Shown here: positions 1 through 6,548 of the stretch, one piece after another
Layout of the letters: each line of letters starts with the position of its first letter
Position numbering within the stretch: the stretch's first letter is position 1
Notes under the pieces: model-generated
Told to the model about the DNA's origin: nothing
What the model saw: only the letters and a program-made list of their open reading frames with translations
The model's database searches: none
Made by a program: the position numbers and the translations under genes
Assembly: GCA_030605085.1 (NCBI GenBank)
Contig: JAUWBH010000128.1
Span: 1-17,715, forward strand
Length of the DNA stretch: 17,715 nt
Direction: 5' to 3'
Source of the DNA: Promethearchaeota archaeon
GTDB taxonomy: Archaea > Asgardarchaeota > Lokiarchaeia > Sigynarchaeales > SOKP01

Positions 1-133
1 CGTAAATTATAGAGAACAGCAACCAAAGTATAAATTCTGGAAAATTATTGTAAAATATTGCTGAAATCGCTCTATATATAAAGAATATTATGAACAGGGC
101 AAGTAATTGAAATCGTGACCTAAGTTTATCCAT
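1..133 (-). CDS. Membrane protein, N-terminal fragment (runs off the window)
   Basis: An open frame starts with ATG at 133 and continues off the left edge after 44 codons. The translation begins MDKLRSRF, followed by a strongly hydrophobic run (LLALFIIFFIY), a short polar turn (YNNFPE) and a second hydrophobic stretch (FILWLLFSIIY). It therefore looks like the start of a protein with at least two membrane segments and a positively charged cytoplasmic N-terminus. It is divergent from the zinc-finger gene at 216, leaving about 80 bases of very AT-rich promoter sequence between them. The family cannot be recognised from this fragment, and the short length keeps confidence moderate. Confidence 0.5.
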   Translation of the reverse strand, partial: MDKLRSRFQLLALFIIFFIYRAISAIFYNNFPEFILWLLFSIIY

Positions 134-185
134 TATCTTCAGAAATGTTGTTAAATTTAATTAATAATAAACATAATATTGAATA

Positions 186-193
186 TTATAAAA
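186..193 (+). promoter_or_regulatory. Archaeal TATA box for the zinc-finger gene
   Basis: TTATAAAA ends 22 bases before the ATG at 216. With the usual archaeal spacing of about 25 bases from box centre to transcription start, the transcript would begin at or very near the start codon. The mRNA is therefore probably leaderless, and no Shine-Dalgarno sequence is visible. Confidence 0.5.
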
Positions 194-215
194 GAATTTA
201 AATCGTATTATAGAT

Positions 216-416
216 ATGTCTAAAAATCCTCCAAATTGTTATATATGTGGAAAAAACTGTGAAAATATACTCGATAGATGCTATTACTGCATTTGCGACA
301 CGTTTGTTTGTGATGTGTGCATAAATTCGATAAAAAAAAACGATGCAACTTGGGCCTGCCCAAATTGTAAAGAAGAGCGAAATTTAGATAAAAGTATGCT
401 TTTTCGGGACCAATAA
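216..416 (+). CDS. Small RING-like zinc-finger protein
   Basis: A 66-residue protein made almost wholly of one zinc-binding domain. Four CxxC pairs are visible (C8/C11, C22/C25, C32/C35, C48/C51), with extra cysteines at C15 and C27. The last pair sits in WACPNC, a sequence typical of the end of RING/PHD-type cross-brace fingers, so two zinc ions are likely. Such domains mediate protein contacts, in eukaryotes often ubiquitin transfer; here only the fold class is inferred, not E3 activity. The strict RING pattern (a His at position 4) is not obvious, so a related treble-clef finger is possible. The gene ends 3 bases from the stop of the convergent LRR gene, and both belong to the less AT-rich flank. 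Confidence 0.75.
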   Translation: MSKNPPNCYICGKNCENILDRCYYCICDTFVCDVCINSIKKNDATWACPNCKEERNLDKSMLFRDQ

Positions 417-419
417 AAC

Positions 420-1205
420 CTAAAAACTAAAACAATCGTGAATCGGGCTTTCGAACCCCTCATAAATACCACTTAAAACACCGGTAGATTCGTTTATCGG
501 GTTGAAACTCATGTCTAAGAACATCAAATCGCGCATTCCTTGGAACGCGTTTTTTCGAACAGTCTCGATTTGGTTGTGGCTTAAAAATAAATTATGTAAG
601 CTCGGAAGGCAGCTAACATTTTTAACTTCCTTTATAGAGTTGTTATCTAAGTACAAGTTATATAAATCGGTTAGCCCGTCAAGACCTTCGATTTCTACTA
701 TCTTATTCTTGCTTAACCGTAATTTTTCAAGAATACTGAGCGAGTCGAGGCCTTTGATTGTCTTAATCTGGTTTTTGTCGAGGTATAGATATTTTAGACT
801 AGAAAGATTGTCTAAACCCTTGATTTCCGATATTTTATTACTGTCTAGCCATAAGGACTCTAAGGATCTGGAGTTCTCAAGCCCGCAAATCCTCGAAATA
901 TTGTTGTCTGACAAATTAAGCAATTTAAGGTTCGGGAGGCTCGCTAATCCGCTCATGTCTTCAATCTGGTTATAAAACAAGGTCAATGTTTTAAGTTTTT
1001 TAAGACTGCCTAAACCCTCTATTCTCTTTATCATCGTGTGAGATATCTTAAGGGTTTCCAATCCGACCAGCTCGTCCAAACCTTCAATATCCAGCACGCT
1101 TTTTAGTTCGTTTATAGTAACGCTAAGATTCTTCGAATCGTTGTTTAGCTTTATACGGCTCCCGTTAACAACCACAAAATCTCGAGTCATTTTTCTTACA
1201 ACCAT
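420..1205 (-). CDS. SDS22-type leucine-rich-repeat protein
   Basis: A 261-aa protein dominated by leucine-rich repeats. From about residue 49 there are seven consecutive 22-residue repeats of the form LxxLxLxxNxIxxIxGLxxLxx, then one 24-residue repeat (from LHNLFL) and a C-terminal cap near residues 227-261. The 22-residue period and the N-x-I-x-x-I-x-G-L core are the SDS22-like/LRR_4 class, a protein-protein interaction solenoid found in eukaryotic phosphatase regulators and in some archaea and bacteria. There is no signal peptide or membrane segment, so it is probably cytoplasmic. A purine-rich GAGGT lies 7 bases before the ATG at 1205 and supports that start. Codon use is less AT-rich than in the region to its right, so it marks the left flank. 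The binding partner cannot be told from sequence. Confidence 0.9.
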   Translation of the reverse strand: MVVRKMTRDFVVVNGSRIKLNNDSKNLSVTINELKSVLDIEGLDELVGLETLKISHTMIKRIEGLGSLKKLKTLTLFYNQIEDMSGLASLPNLKLLNLSDNNISRICGLENSRSLESLWLDSNKISEIKGLDNLSSLKYLYLDKNQIKTIKGLDSLSILEKLRLSKNKIVEIEGLDGLTDLYNLYLDNNSIKEVKNVSCLPSLHNLFLSHNQIETVRKNAFQGMRDLMFLDMSFNPINESTGVLSGIYEGFESPIHDCFSF

Positions 1206-1263
1206 AATTTATACCTCTATAATACAAATTAAAACTTAAAAACTTAACGACTAAAGGAGTTTA

Positions 1264-2277
1264 CTAATTTTCTTTCCACCATAGTAGAAAAGGGGATTTT
1301 CCAAGAAACCGGGTGTAATACGTCGGAATAAAACGATTGAACTTATCCCATTCATCTACGAGTTCTTGCTTTAAAATAGCGCCTTCTTCAATCTTAGTAA
1401 AAGCTAAAGGTTCATATTCTGGAACTCTAACGGTATCTGAGTATATTTCAGACGGTTTATAGAATCGATGTCGATCAAAGGCGCATATGAAAGAGTCGTA
1501 AAGAAATATTGGCACTTCCACACTTTCGTATTCCATGTCTTTTGTAATGTCGTTCCGAGTCATGAAAAACATATTATCCCTAGAGGTACTCCTCTCGTAG
1601 CTTAAAGATAACGCGATAACATATTCTATTTTTCTATCAATATCAGGATCCGCTAAATCTAGTTCGAACCTATTCGCGTCCATCGTAAACTTCTGAAATG
1701 GTGCTTTTAAAGCTTGACGAGGTGGTAAGAAAGTTTTATAAAGGTTTGAGGCAAGGAGATGATATCCTTTTTCGGTACCGAGGTTTTGAGCAACATATAT
1801 GCGAACTTTACCGCCGTTATTCTTTATGATTTCCTTAAGTATTAATCGCTTATGAGTGATTATTTTTTTATTATATTTATAAAAGTCAAATAACTGAGAA
1901 ATTGGTTCACTTTCGTGCTGAATCCATTTCCAGATTATGATGTCCTTGTCGTTGAAATCGTCTTTGTTAAGTTCTATCTTTACAGGTTGGTCATTGATTA
2001 AGACTTTATAAAAGATTATAGGTTTACTATACTTATTACTAGAGCGTCCGTAATGTTTCCCTCCTTCGTTAATATCCAATTCACCTATAATTAAATTTTC
2101 AATTTGAATTCTTAAAAAGTTATCATCATGTGTTAAAGAAGTTACTCCTTGTTCTGCGGCCATAAGTAATTTATTGCGTAGAGCTATCCTTTTCTTTTTA
2201 ACAATATTTTGATCTTCTTCATTCTTAAAGCAATTGTCTACGAAAATTCTTATCTTACTTTTGAGAACTTCTAACAT
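1264..2277 (-). CDS. C-terminal part of a frame-split nuclease-family protein, unknown domain
   Basis: A 337-aa frame from ATG 2277, with a purine-rich GAGGAA directly before it. I do not recognise a domain. The sequence is soluble, mixed alpha/beta and rich in charged residues. The same frame is open well upstream of this ATG, to 2454, and those 59 extra codons (for example FQQYYNSKAVKDAIFLRNTV and LQLFVQSGEE) are protein-like and run straight into MLEVLKSKIRIF. The natural product is therefore probably the C-terminal two-thirds of one protein of about 607 aa whose N-terminus is the PD-(D/E)XK-like gene ending at 2310, joined by a -1 frame change near 2448-2454. Internal initiation at 2277 giving a separate product remains possible. 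Confidence 0.75.
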   Translation of the reverse strand: MLEVLKSKIRIFVDNCFKNEEDQNIVKKKRIALRNKLLMAAEQGVTSLTHDDNFLRIQIENLIIGELDINEGGKHYGRSSNKYSKPIIFYKVLINDQPVKIELNKDDFNDKDIIIWKWIQHESEPISQLFDFYKYNKKIITHKRLILKEIIKNNGGKVRIYVAQNLGTEKGYHLLASNLYKTFLPPRQALKAPFQKFTMDANRFELDLADPDIDRKIEYVIALSLSYERSTSRDNMFFMTRNDITKDMEYESVEVPIFLYDSFICAFDRHRFYKPSEIYSDTVRVPEYEPLAFTKIEEGAILKQELVDEWDKFNRFIPTYYTRFLGKSPFLLWWKEN

Positions 2278-2309
2278 TTCCTCGCCTGATTGAACGAAAA
2301 GTTGAAGCT

Positions 2310-3086
2310 TTAGATCAACCGTATTTCGTAAAAAAATCGCATCTTTAACTGCTTTTGAGTTGTAATATTGCTGGAAAAACTGCTCTTGAATCTCTTGATT
2401 AAACTCGAGATGGTTTTGAGTAGTAAACGAAGATTCAACAAATTGATTTTTGGGTCATTAAAAGTTTTGGTAAAAAGTTCATCTATCCCCTCAATAATAT
2501 CTGTATATATCTGGATTTTGTTTTTAGTCGGATTCCAATAGAAGTAACAAATAGAGTATAATTCAGGACTTGCTTCTCTATAATAAAAAGACCCTTTTCT
2601 TAAAAGTCGAAAATCGTCTAAAACCCCTTGTTTGAAGCGTTCTCTTTTAGTTTTTAACTCAAATAAATGAGTACAATAAACAGCCCTCTTTTCGCTTTTA
2701 ATTCGGTCACCATCTCTATTTTCTCCATGAACAATTAAATAACCATTAAGATCATTAATATTACAAACATCGTCTTTAGAAAAAATTACGATATCAGACT
2801 TATGCGCTCTCTCTTTTTCCCTATTTTCAGATTTTATTGCCATATAAGGATATTCTCGGTGTATTAGATCTGGGGTAAATTCAGGCACCTTCATTAAATA
2901 TAAAGAAATAATAGTCTGCAGATCATATTCTGACCAAATAGCACCTGGATTCTCTTTTATAAACAATAAACTATCCAAGATAGATTTATTGACTAATTCT
3001 TCTTCGGGGTTATCTTCTCGTTTCATACCATCAAATAAAATTCTTATTTTATTAAATAAAAGATAAAGACTTTTAAATGTAAACAT
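2310..3086 (-). CDS. PD-(D/E)XK nuclease-like protein, N-terminal part of a split gene
   Basis: Residues 50-150 carry the order of elements expected in a PD-(D/E)XK nuclease core: E53 on a helix (WSEYDLQTII), a strand with HREYP, then D98 in SDIVIF, a spacer, and E143-L-K145 in HLFELKTKR. These match the metal-binding D...ExK residues of restriction-enzyme-like nucleases, so DNA cleavage is likely (inference from motif). The frame reads normally to about residue 211. Beyond that the last 47 residues look low-quality, whereas the -1 frame is protein-like and joins the 1264-2277 reading frame. The true product is therefore probably one protein of about 607 aa, or this is a decayed copy. It is divergently transcribed from the PLC-like gene, sharing the 131-base gap 3087-3217. 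Confidence 0.75.
   Translation of the reverse strand: MFTFKSLYLLFNKIRILFDGMKREDNPEEELVNKSILDSLLFIKENPGAIWSEYDLQTIISLYLMKVPEFTPDLIHREYPYMAIKSENREKERAHKSDIVIFSKDDVCNINDLNGYLIVHGENRDGDRIKSEKRAVYCTHLFELKTKRERFKQGVLDDFRLLRKGSFYYREASPELYSICYFYWNPTKNKIQIYTDIIEGIDELFTKTFNDPKINLLNLRLLLKTISSLIKRFKSSFSSNITTQKQLKMRFFYEIRLI
2448..2454 (-). other. Slippery-type heptamer at the frame change
   Basis: On the minus strand the zero frame reads GAC CCA AAA ATC, giving C CCA AAA, which has the X-XXY-YYZ form of a -1 slippery site. Slipping one base back reads CCC AAA AAT and enters exactly the frame of the 1264-2277 gene, just past that frame's last upstream stop (TGA at 2457-2455). It is also an A5 homopolymer, so a simple indel or a base-calling error is equally possible. 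Confidence 0.45.
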
Positions 3087-3160
3087 TTTTCGTAGGAAAT
3101 CTTACTATGGATAGGTAATAATTCATACTATGCTTTAGTAACGCTTCATACCATAATTCT

Positions 3161-3168
3161 TTTTATAT
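3161..3168 (+). promoter_or_regulatory. Putative TATA box for the PLC-like gene
   Basis: TTTTATAT lies about 50 bases before the ATG at 3218. Archaeal spacing would place the transcription start near 3190 and leave a leader of roughly 25-30 bases. The divergent nuclease gene starts at 3086, so the 131-base gap must hold both promoters. Confidence 0.35.
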
Positions 3169-3217
3169 CTAGAATAGAATAATATAAGTAGAGCAACAAA
3201 AAAATAGATGTATAAAT

Positions 3218-3997
3218 ATGAAAAATAAATGTCATCAAGAGTTAGCAAAATTGGTAGCTACTTCTGGTCTTGTTAAGTTTAATCAAGACCAAGTTTCTAA
3301 ATTAATCCAAGCTTCGATAGAACCTGATGAAACTAATAAACAAAGGATTATGGAAAATATTATAGATGCCTTGACTATACCGGTAGAATGGTTAGTCAAT
3401 CACACTATCAGAGCAAAGGATTTAGCTATTCGGTGTGTTTGGAGTGCTTATGAATCAAGACGGAAAAATGATCCTTCCTGGACACACTACTTGGGATGGG
3501 CTTTCCATTACATAGCTGACTGGGGAACCCCACAACATTCTCCTATCTCAAGATCAAACCCCGTTCCAGCCATGACGGGTTTAGGAGCAATCATTGGGGG
3601 TGTTCTAGGCGGGTTATCTAAAGATGGTAAGGAGTTAGGTGAGGTTTTAGAAGGGATAGCTAAGGGAGCATTAATAGGTGCAGGTATCTCTGGTGTGGCT
3701 GGAATAGTTGGTCTAGTAATTGAACATAATGAATTTGAGATTCGATGTGATGCAAGATGGGATAACAATTTAAATCTAATCAAGAAAAATTTCAACAAGA
3801 TTAAAGAGCAATTTATTCCGCCTAATAAAATAGGTCTAGCGTTTGAAAATCTTGAGATATTATTAGGTAATTTACGTTTTGAATGTAATAATTTACAACC
3901 AGATTGGATATTTAAGAGTTCTGACATAGATTATTCTAATTACATGGCTGTTATAGCAAGAATAATGAGTTTTGCATGTCAAATAGTGGTGAGGTAA
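3218..3997 (+). CDS. Zinc-dependent phospholipase C-like protein with Gly-rich membrane insert
   Basis: A 259-aa protein with the ligand pattern of the zinc-dependent phospholipase C / P1-nuclease fold. H97-x3-D101-x5-H107 (FHYIADWGTPQH) matches the spacing H126/D130/H136 of clostridial alpha-toxin, and H170-x3-E174 (HNEFE) matches its H148/E152. Upstream, H6, D37 and H62 are candidates for the remaining ligands. The oddity is the stretch between H107 and H170. It is short in alpha-toxin, but here it is about 60 residues and contains two glycine-rich hydrophobic segments (GLGAIIGGVLGGL near 121-133; GALIGAGISGVAGIVGLVI near 150-168) with GxxxG spacing, typical of membrane-inserting helices. 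No signal peptide is seen, so it probably acts from inside the cell. Phospholipid or phosphodiester hydrolysis is expected from the fold. It overlaps the next gene by 22 bases, implying coupled translation. Confidence 0.8.
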   Translation: MKNKCHQELAKLVATSGLVKFNQDQVSKLIQASIEPDETNKQRIMENIIDALTIPVEWLVNHTIRAKDLAIRCVWSAYESRRKNDPSWTHYLGWAFHYIADWGTPQHSPISRSNPVPAMTGLGAIIGGVLGGLSKDGKELGEVLEGIAKGALIGAGISGVAGIVGLVIEHNEFEIRCDARWDNNLNLIKKNFNKIKEQFIPPNKIGLAFENLEILLGNLRFECNNLQPDWIFKSSDIDYSNYMAVIARIMSFACQIVVR

Positions 3998-4920
3998 TTT
4001 TTTTGACTGAAGAAATTGAAAATATTGTAGATAATTTAAAAACTAAACAGATTCAAATCATTGAAAGGTTTAATCCCGAACTTGACTTTGGGAGACCAAT
4101 TCCTTCTTGGGAGCTAAAATTAAGAATCACCAAAGGTAAAGCGCGTATATATGCAGGACAATCCGTTTATCCTCCCTTAAATGCCTTATTGGATTTAGGA
4201 ATTTTAAATAAACTTGATGGAACTACTAATTACATGCTAACTCAATTGGGTGAAGAAATCAGAAAAGTGATCACACCAAAAACCGAAGAATCTATCCCGA
4301 CTAGTTCAAGAGAAAGAATGAGTTTTATCCAAGAGGAGATAAGCAAGAGAAAATTGTTTTCTCAGAATGAATATGCTATGAAGACTTGGACAGAAAGGTA
4401 TTCTTTAGTTACCCAGAAATTTTATACCGCGCTAAAAGAGGAGAGTGAGATTTCTAAAAAGAGATTTGTAACTGCTCTTGGTCTTACTACATGGAACTCA
4501 TTTTATCAACCCAAGTTAATAAGTATTAAGGATTTCCTTAATATGTTCCATTTTTCTGAAATAATTGAAAAAAGCCATATCTATGTTATTTGCCAATATT
4601 TTCAATGGAAATACTATCCCTTAGATAAAGATTTATGGTTTGTGAGTAAAAATCTTAGTTTTTGGAGGGAAAGATATAATGATTTATTCAGATATAACTT
4701 TAATCAATCTCCAAAAAAAGCTTTAGTTAATAATTCAATGGATTTAGATGATATCACGCAACTGACAAAGAAATTTTTGAGAAATAGGAAAAAAATTGTT
4801 AAAAAATCGATTTCTGATTTAGCAAATGAGATACTCTTTCAGAAAGGTCATTATTGGGACGAAAAATATAAAAATGATTTTAATTGGATAAAAAAAAGGT
4901 TAAATTTGATCTTGTTTTAA
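3976..4920 (+). CDS. Winged-helix protein, partner of the PLC-like gene
   Basis: A 314-aa protein from ATG 3976, overlapping the PLC-like gene by 22 bases. A TTG at 4003 (residue 10) preceded by GGTGAGGT is an attractive alternative start giving 305 aa. Residues about 38-97 have winged-helix character: helices around PSWELKLRITKGKARIYAG, then VYPPLNALLDLGILNKLDGTTNYMLTQLGEEI, where 'LLDLGIL...YxLTxLGEEI' is the usual recognition helix and wing. The remaining roughly 210 residues are helical and aromatic-rich (WTERYSLV, YFQWKYYPLDKDLW) without a recognisable domain. Because it is co-translated with a potentially membrane-damaging enzyme, it could be the sensor, activator or repressor of that enzyme (inference). 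The last codons are K-rich and the gene ends immediately before a non-coding AT stretch. Confidence 0.8.
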   Translation: MSNSGEVIFLTEEIENIVDNLKTKQIQIIERFNPELDFGRPIPSWELKLRITKGKARIYAGQSVYPPLNALLDLGILNKLDGTTNYMLTQLGEEIRKVITPKTEESIPTSSRERMSFIQEEISKRKLFSQNEYAMKTWTERYSLVTQKFYTALKEESEISKKRFVTALGLTTWNSFYQPKLISIKDFLNMFHFSEIIEKSHIYVICQYFQWKYYPLDKDLWFVSKNLSFWRERYNDLFRYNFNQSPKKALVNNSMDLDDITQLTKKFLRNRKKIVKKSISDLANEILFQKGHYWDEKYKNDFNWIKKRLNLILF

Positions 4921-5060
4921 ACAAGAAATTATGTTTGATTTACCTTTCACATTCCTCACCAATCTTTTGTTATCATAATTTTTATTTTCTATTTAATTAT
5001 ATTATATCAAGTCGGTGGCTAAATACCAAAACAGAATGTCTAGTAGACACACAGCCTAAG

Positions 5061-5460
5061 TTTTTTTGGACAAAATACTTTAAGAAAGCCGTGGAGATCA
5101 AACCCGATGATCATATAGCGTGGAATAATATGGGACTTGCATATAACAATAAGGGAGAGGATGGGAAAGCTCTTGAGTGTTATGAAAAGGTCGTGAAGAT
5201 CTATTCCGAAGACCCAGATGCGTGGAATAATTTGGAACATATAAATTTTTGAAAAGTAGGGAGTTAAATCAGGCGGAGAAGATATAAAATAAAGCCTTAA
5301 AAATAGCTCCAAACCGAGGAGATATGGATTCTAGATTGACTAGATGGCAAATTTCTATTATTAGAAATGCTAGGTATGTAACTTATCTGAAGCGGTAGAT
5401 AAAAATCCTTCCGAATCGCATGGATTCATCTTGGCAGAGCTAACTAAAATTAAATCGTGA
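5061..5460 (+). pseudogene. Decayed TPR-repeat gene fragment
   Basis: A clear tetratricopeptide repeat is read in one frame at about 5076-5200 (YFKKAVEIKPDDHIAWNNMG, LAYNNKGEDGKALECYEKVV), followed by a second repeat start (DPDAWNNLEHINF) that hits a stop at 5250-5252. The repeat continues in another frame (RELNQAEKI, stop, NKALKIAPNRGD at about 5262-5322), and a third frame gives a coding-like tail (SEAVDKNPSESHGFILAELTKIKS) ending at TGA 5458-5460. At least two frame changes and one nonsense codon are needed, so the gene is dead. Its bases are visibly less AT-rich than its neighbours. No credible beginning is seen upstream, so it is probably a 5'-truncated remnant of a host TPR gene. TPRs are protein-interaction repeats. 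Confidence 0.75.
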
Positions 5461-5557
5461 TTATGACTGAGAAAAAACCACTTTTTAACCCACCGGAGAA
5501 TTTTAAATATATGTTAAAATCATATTTAAATTTAAAGAAAACATTGTGATTATAATT

Positions 5558-5917
5558 ATGGAAAGAAAGGAATTAATATCTCAATTAATAGAAAAAGGTA
5601 AAGAATTAGATTCAGAGAATAATGTCTATATTAAACTCAAAATAAGTGAACCTTATGAGGAAAGAGTTTATAATATTCAATCAGTATCAAAAAGAAAGCA
5701 CGAAATTAGTTTTAAAATCGGAAGGGAAATCGAAACGACAATTTCCATACAAAACCTATTAAATCATCTTGAAAATTGTAGCGAAGATGATAATCTAGTT
5801 TATGAGATTAATAATTTACACTCTCTAGGATTTCGTAGTTTTGAGATTAGTAGCTTTGAAGTGATTGATGGAAATATATATTTAAATAGTCTTCTTTATC
5901 CAGAACCTGTGTTATAA
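5558..5917 (+). CDS. Small hypothetical protein
   Basis: A protein of 119 residues from ATG 5558; a GTG at 5546 in the same frame would add four residues (MIII), but ATG is preferred. AT-rich TATA-like sequence (CATATTTAAATTTAAAG at about 5520-5536) lies about 25 bases upstream, suggesting a short or absent leader. The protein is charged and soluble: an N-terminal helix (MERKELISQLIEKGKELDSE), alternating beta-type segments (VYIKLKISE, HEISFKIGREIETTISI), a short helix and a final strand pair. No motif or family is recognised. It stands alone between the dead TPR gene and the GIY-YIG gene, with its own promoter, so no operon partner is evident. Confidence 0.65.
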   Translation: MERKELISQLIEKGKELDSENNVYIKLKISEPYEERVYNIQSVSKRKHEISFKIGREIETTISIQNLLNHLENCSEDDNLVYEINNLHSLGFRSFEISSFEVIDGNIYLNSLLYPEPVL

Positions 5918-6236
5918 GTAATAATAATGATTTCATCCTCTTCTCTATGCTAGACTCGTAGAAGTATCTTTAACGGTTTAGGAGAAGCCTGCTCAAAGGA
6001 TAGATTACAAATTTTTTTAAATATTAAGAATATGTTCAATCGCTTAGATTTTTATATTTTTAATTGTATTAATTCTCTTAATGGATTTTATATTTCTAAT
6101 GTGTTTATTATAGGGTAAGAAAAAAAAATAATGAATTCTTCTAGTATTTAGAGATTAATTAAATCGATTTCTTTTGAATTTATAGTATTAAAATATTGAT
6201 GATTAAAATAAAATAATTAAAGTTGTTAAATAATAT
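5918..6236. other. 319-base AT-rich gap without a convincing gene
   Basis: The gap begins with a less AT-rich patch (about 5938-6000, containing ACGGTTTAGGAGAAGCCTG), then becomes extremely AT-rich. One frame is open from about 5954 to the TAA near 6119, but it has no start codon at its head and its composition is not coding-like, so I do not call it. The patch may be a relic of an older gene or an unrecognised non-coding element. The last 60 bases contain several TATA-like sequences (TTTATAGTATTAAAATATTG at about 6180) that could serve the GIY-YIG gene. Confidence 0.4.
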
Positions 6237-6494
6237 ATGAGTGAAAAGAAACAAGATGTAAAAAGAAATTATTTTCGTTATATCTTAAAAAGAGGTAATA
6301 AAATTGTTTATTTTGGAGTCACTAATGACTTAAAAAGGAGAGTTTCTGAGCATAAACGAGAAGGATTAAAATTTACTTCTATGAGTAAAAATGGACCTGC
6401 GGTCTCAAAACAGAGTGCTTTTAATTGGGAAAGAGCTAGTATCAAAAAATATAAAAAGTCACATGCAAGTAAATCGCCAGAATATAACAAATAA
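6237..6494 (+). CDS. Minimal GIY-YIG nuclease domain protein
   Basis: An 85-aa protein that is essentially one GIY-YIG nuclease domain. The catalytic landmarks are in order: Y15 (FRYIL, the GIY position), Y25-F-G27 (VYFGVTND, the YIG position), R34/R35 (LKRRVSEH), H39, E65 in the helix NWERASI (the metal-binding Glu), and N84 near the end. Family members cut DNA by a single-metal mechanism in repair, restriction and homing. This one has no added DNA-binding domain, so it either acts alone or needs a partner. The Lys-rich sequence suggests nucleic-acid contact. It is followed after 54 bases by the HEPN gene on the same strand, but a TATA box between them suggests separate transcription. Start ATG 6237 is preceded by AT-rich sequence without a Shine-Dalgarno motif. 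Confidence 0.85.
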   Translation: MSEKKQDVKRNYFRYILKRGNKIVYFGVTNDLKRRVSEHKREGLKFTSMSKNGPAVSKQSAFNWERASIKKYKKSHASKSPEYNK

Positions 6495-6514
6495 TAAACC
6501 TAAAAACTTTTTCA

Positions 6515-6526
6515 AATATATTTATA
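6515..6526 (+). promoter_or_regulatory. TATA box for the Apea-like HEPN gene
   Basis: AATATATTTATA ends 22 bases before the ATG at 6549, the spacing expected for a leaderless or very short-leader archaeal transcript. It implies the gene is not simply read through from the GIY-YIG gene. Confidence 0.45.
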
Positions 6527-6548
6527 GTAGTGAGCTAATGTATTAGAA

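Noticed and set aside
444..460. tRNA T-arm-like sequence (CGGGCTTTCGAACCCCT)
   Set aside because: It lies inside the LRR coding sequence, the 7-base loop does not match TTCRANN, and no acceptor, D or anticodon arms surround it.
502..975. 157-codon plus-strand open frame opposite the LRR gene
   Set aside because: It mirrors the Leu-rich repeat periodicity of the minus-strand gene and has no promoter or sensible protein features; it is an antisense shadow.
3508..3927. 139-codon minus-strand open frame opposite the PLC-like gene
   Set aside because: It is antisense to a gene with strong motif support, and its Pro/Ala-rich stretch is just the reverse of the Gly-rich insert codons.
4884..5252. 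122-codon open frame leading into the TPR segment
   Set aside because: Its first half overlaps the winged-helix gene and low-complexity AT-rich DNA. Only the TPR part from about 5061 is meaningful, and that part is a broken remnant, so it was annotated as a pseudogene instead.
5463..5549. 28-codon open frame starting MTEKKPLFNPPENF
   Set aside because: It has plausible-looking first residues but is very short, has no recognisable family and covers the likely promoter of the 5558 gene; coding is unsupported.
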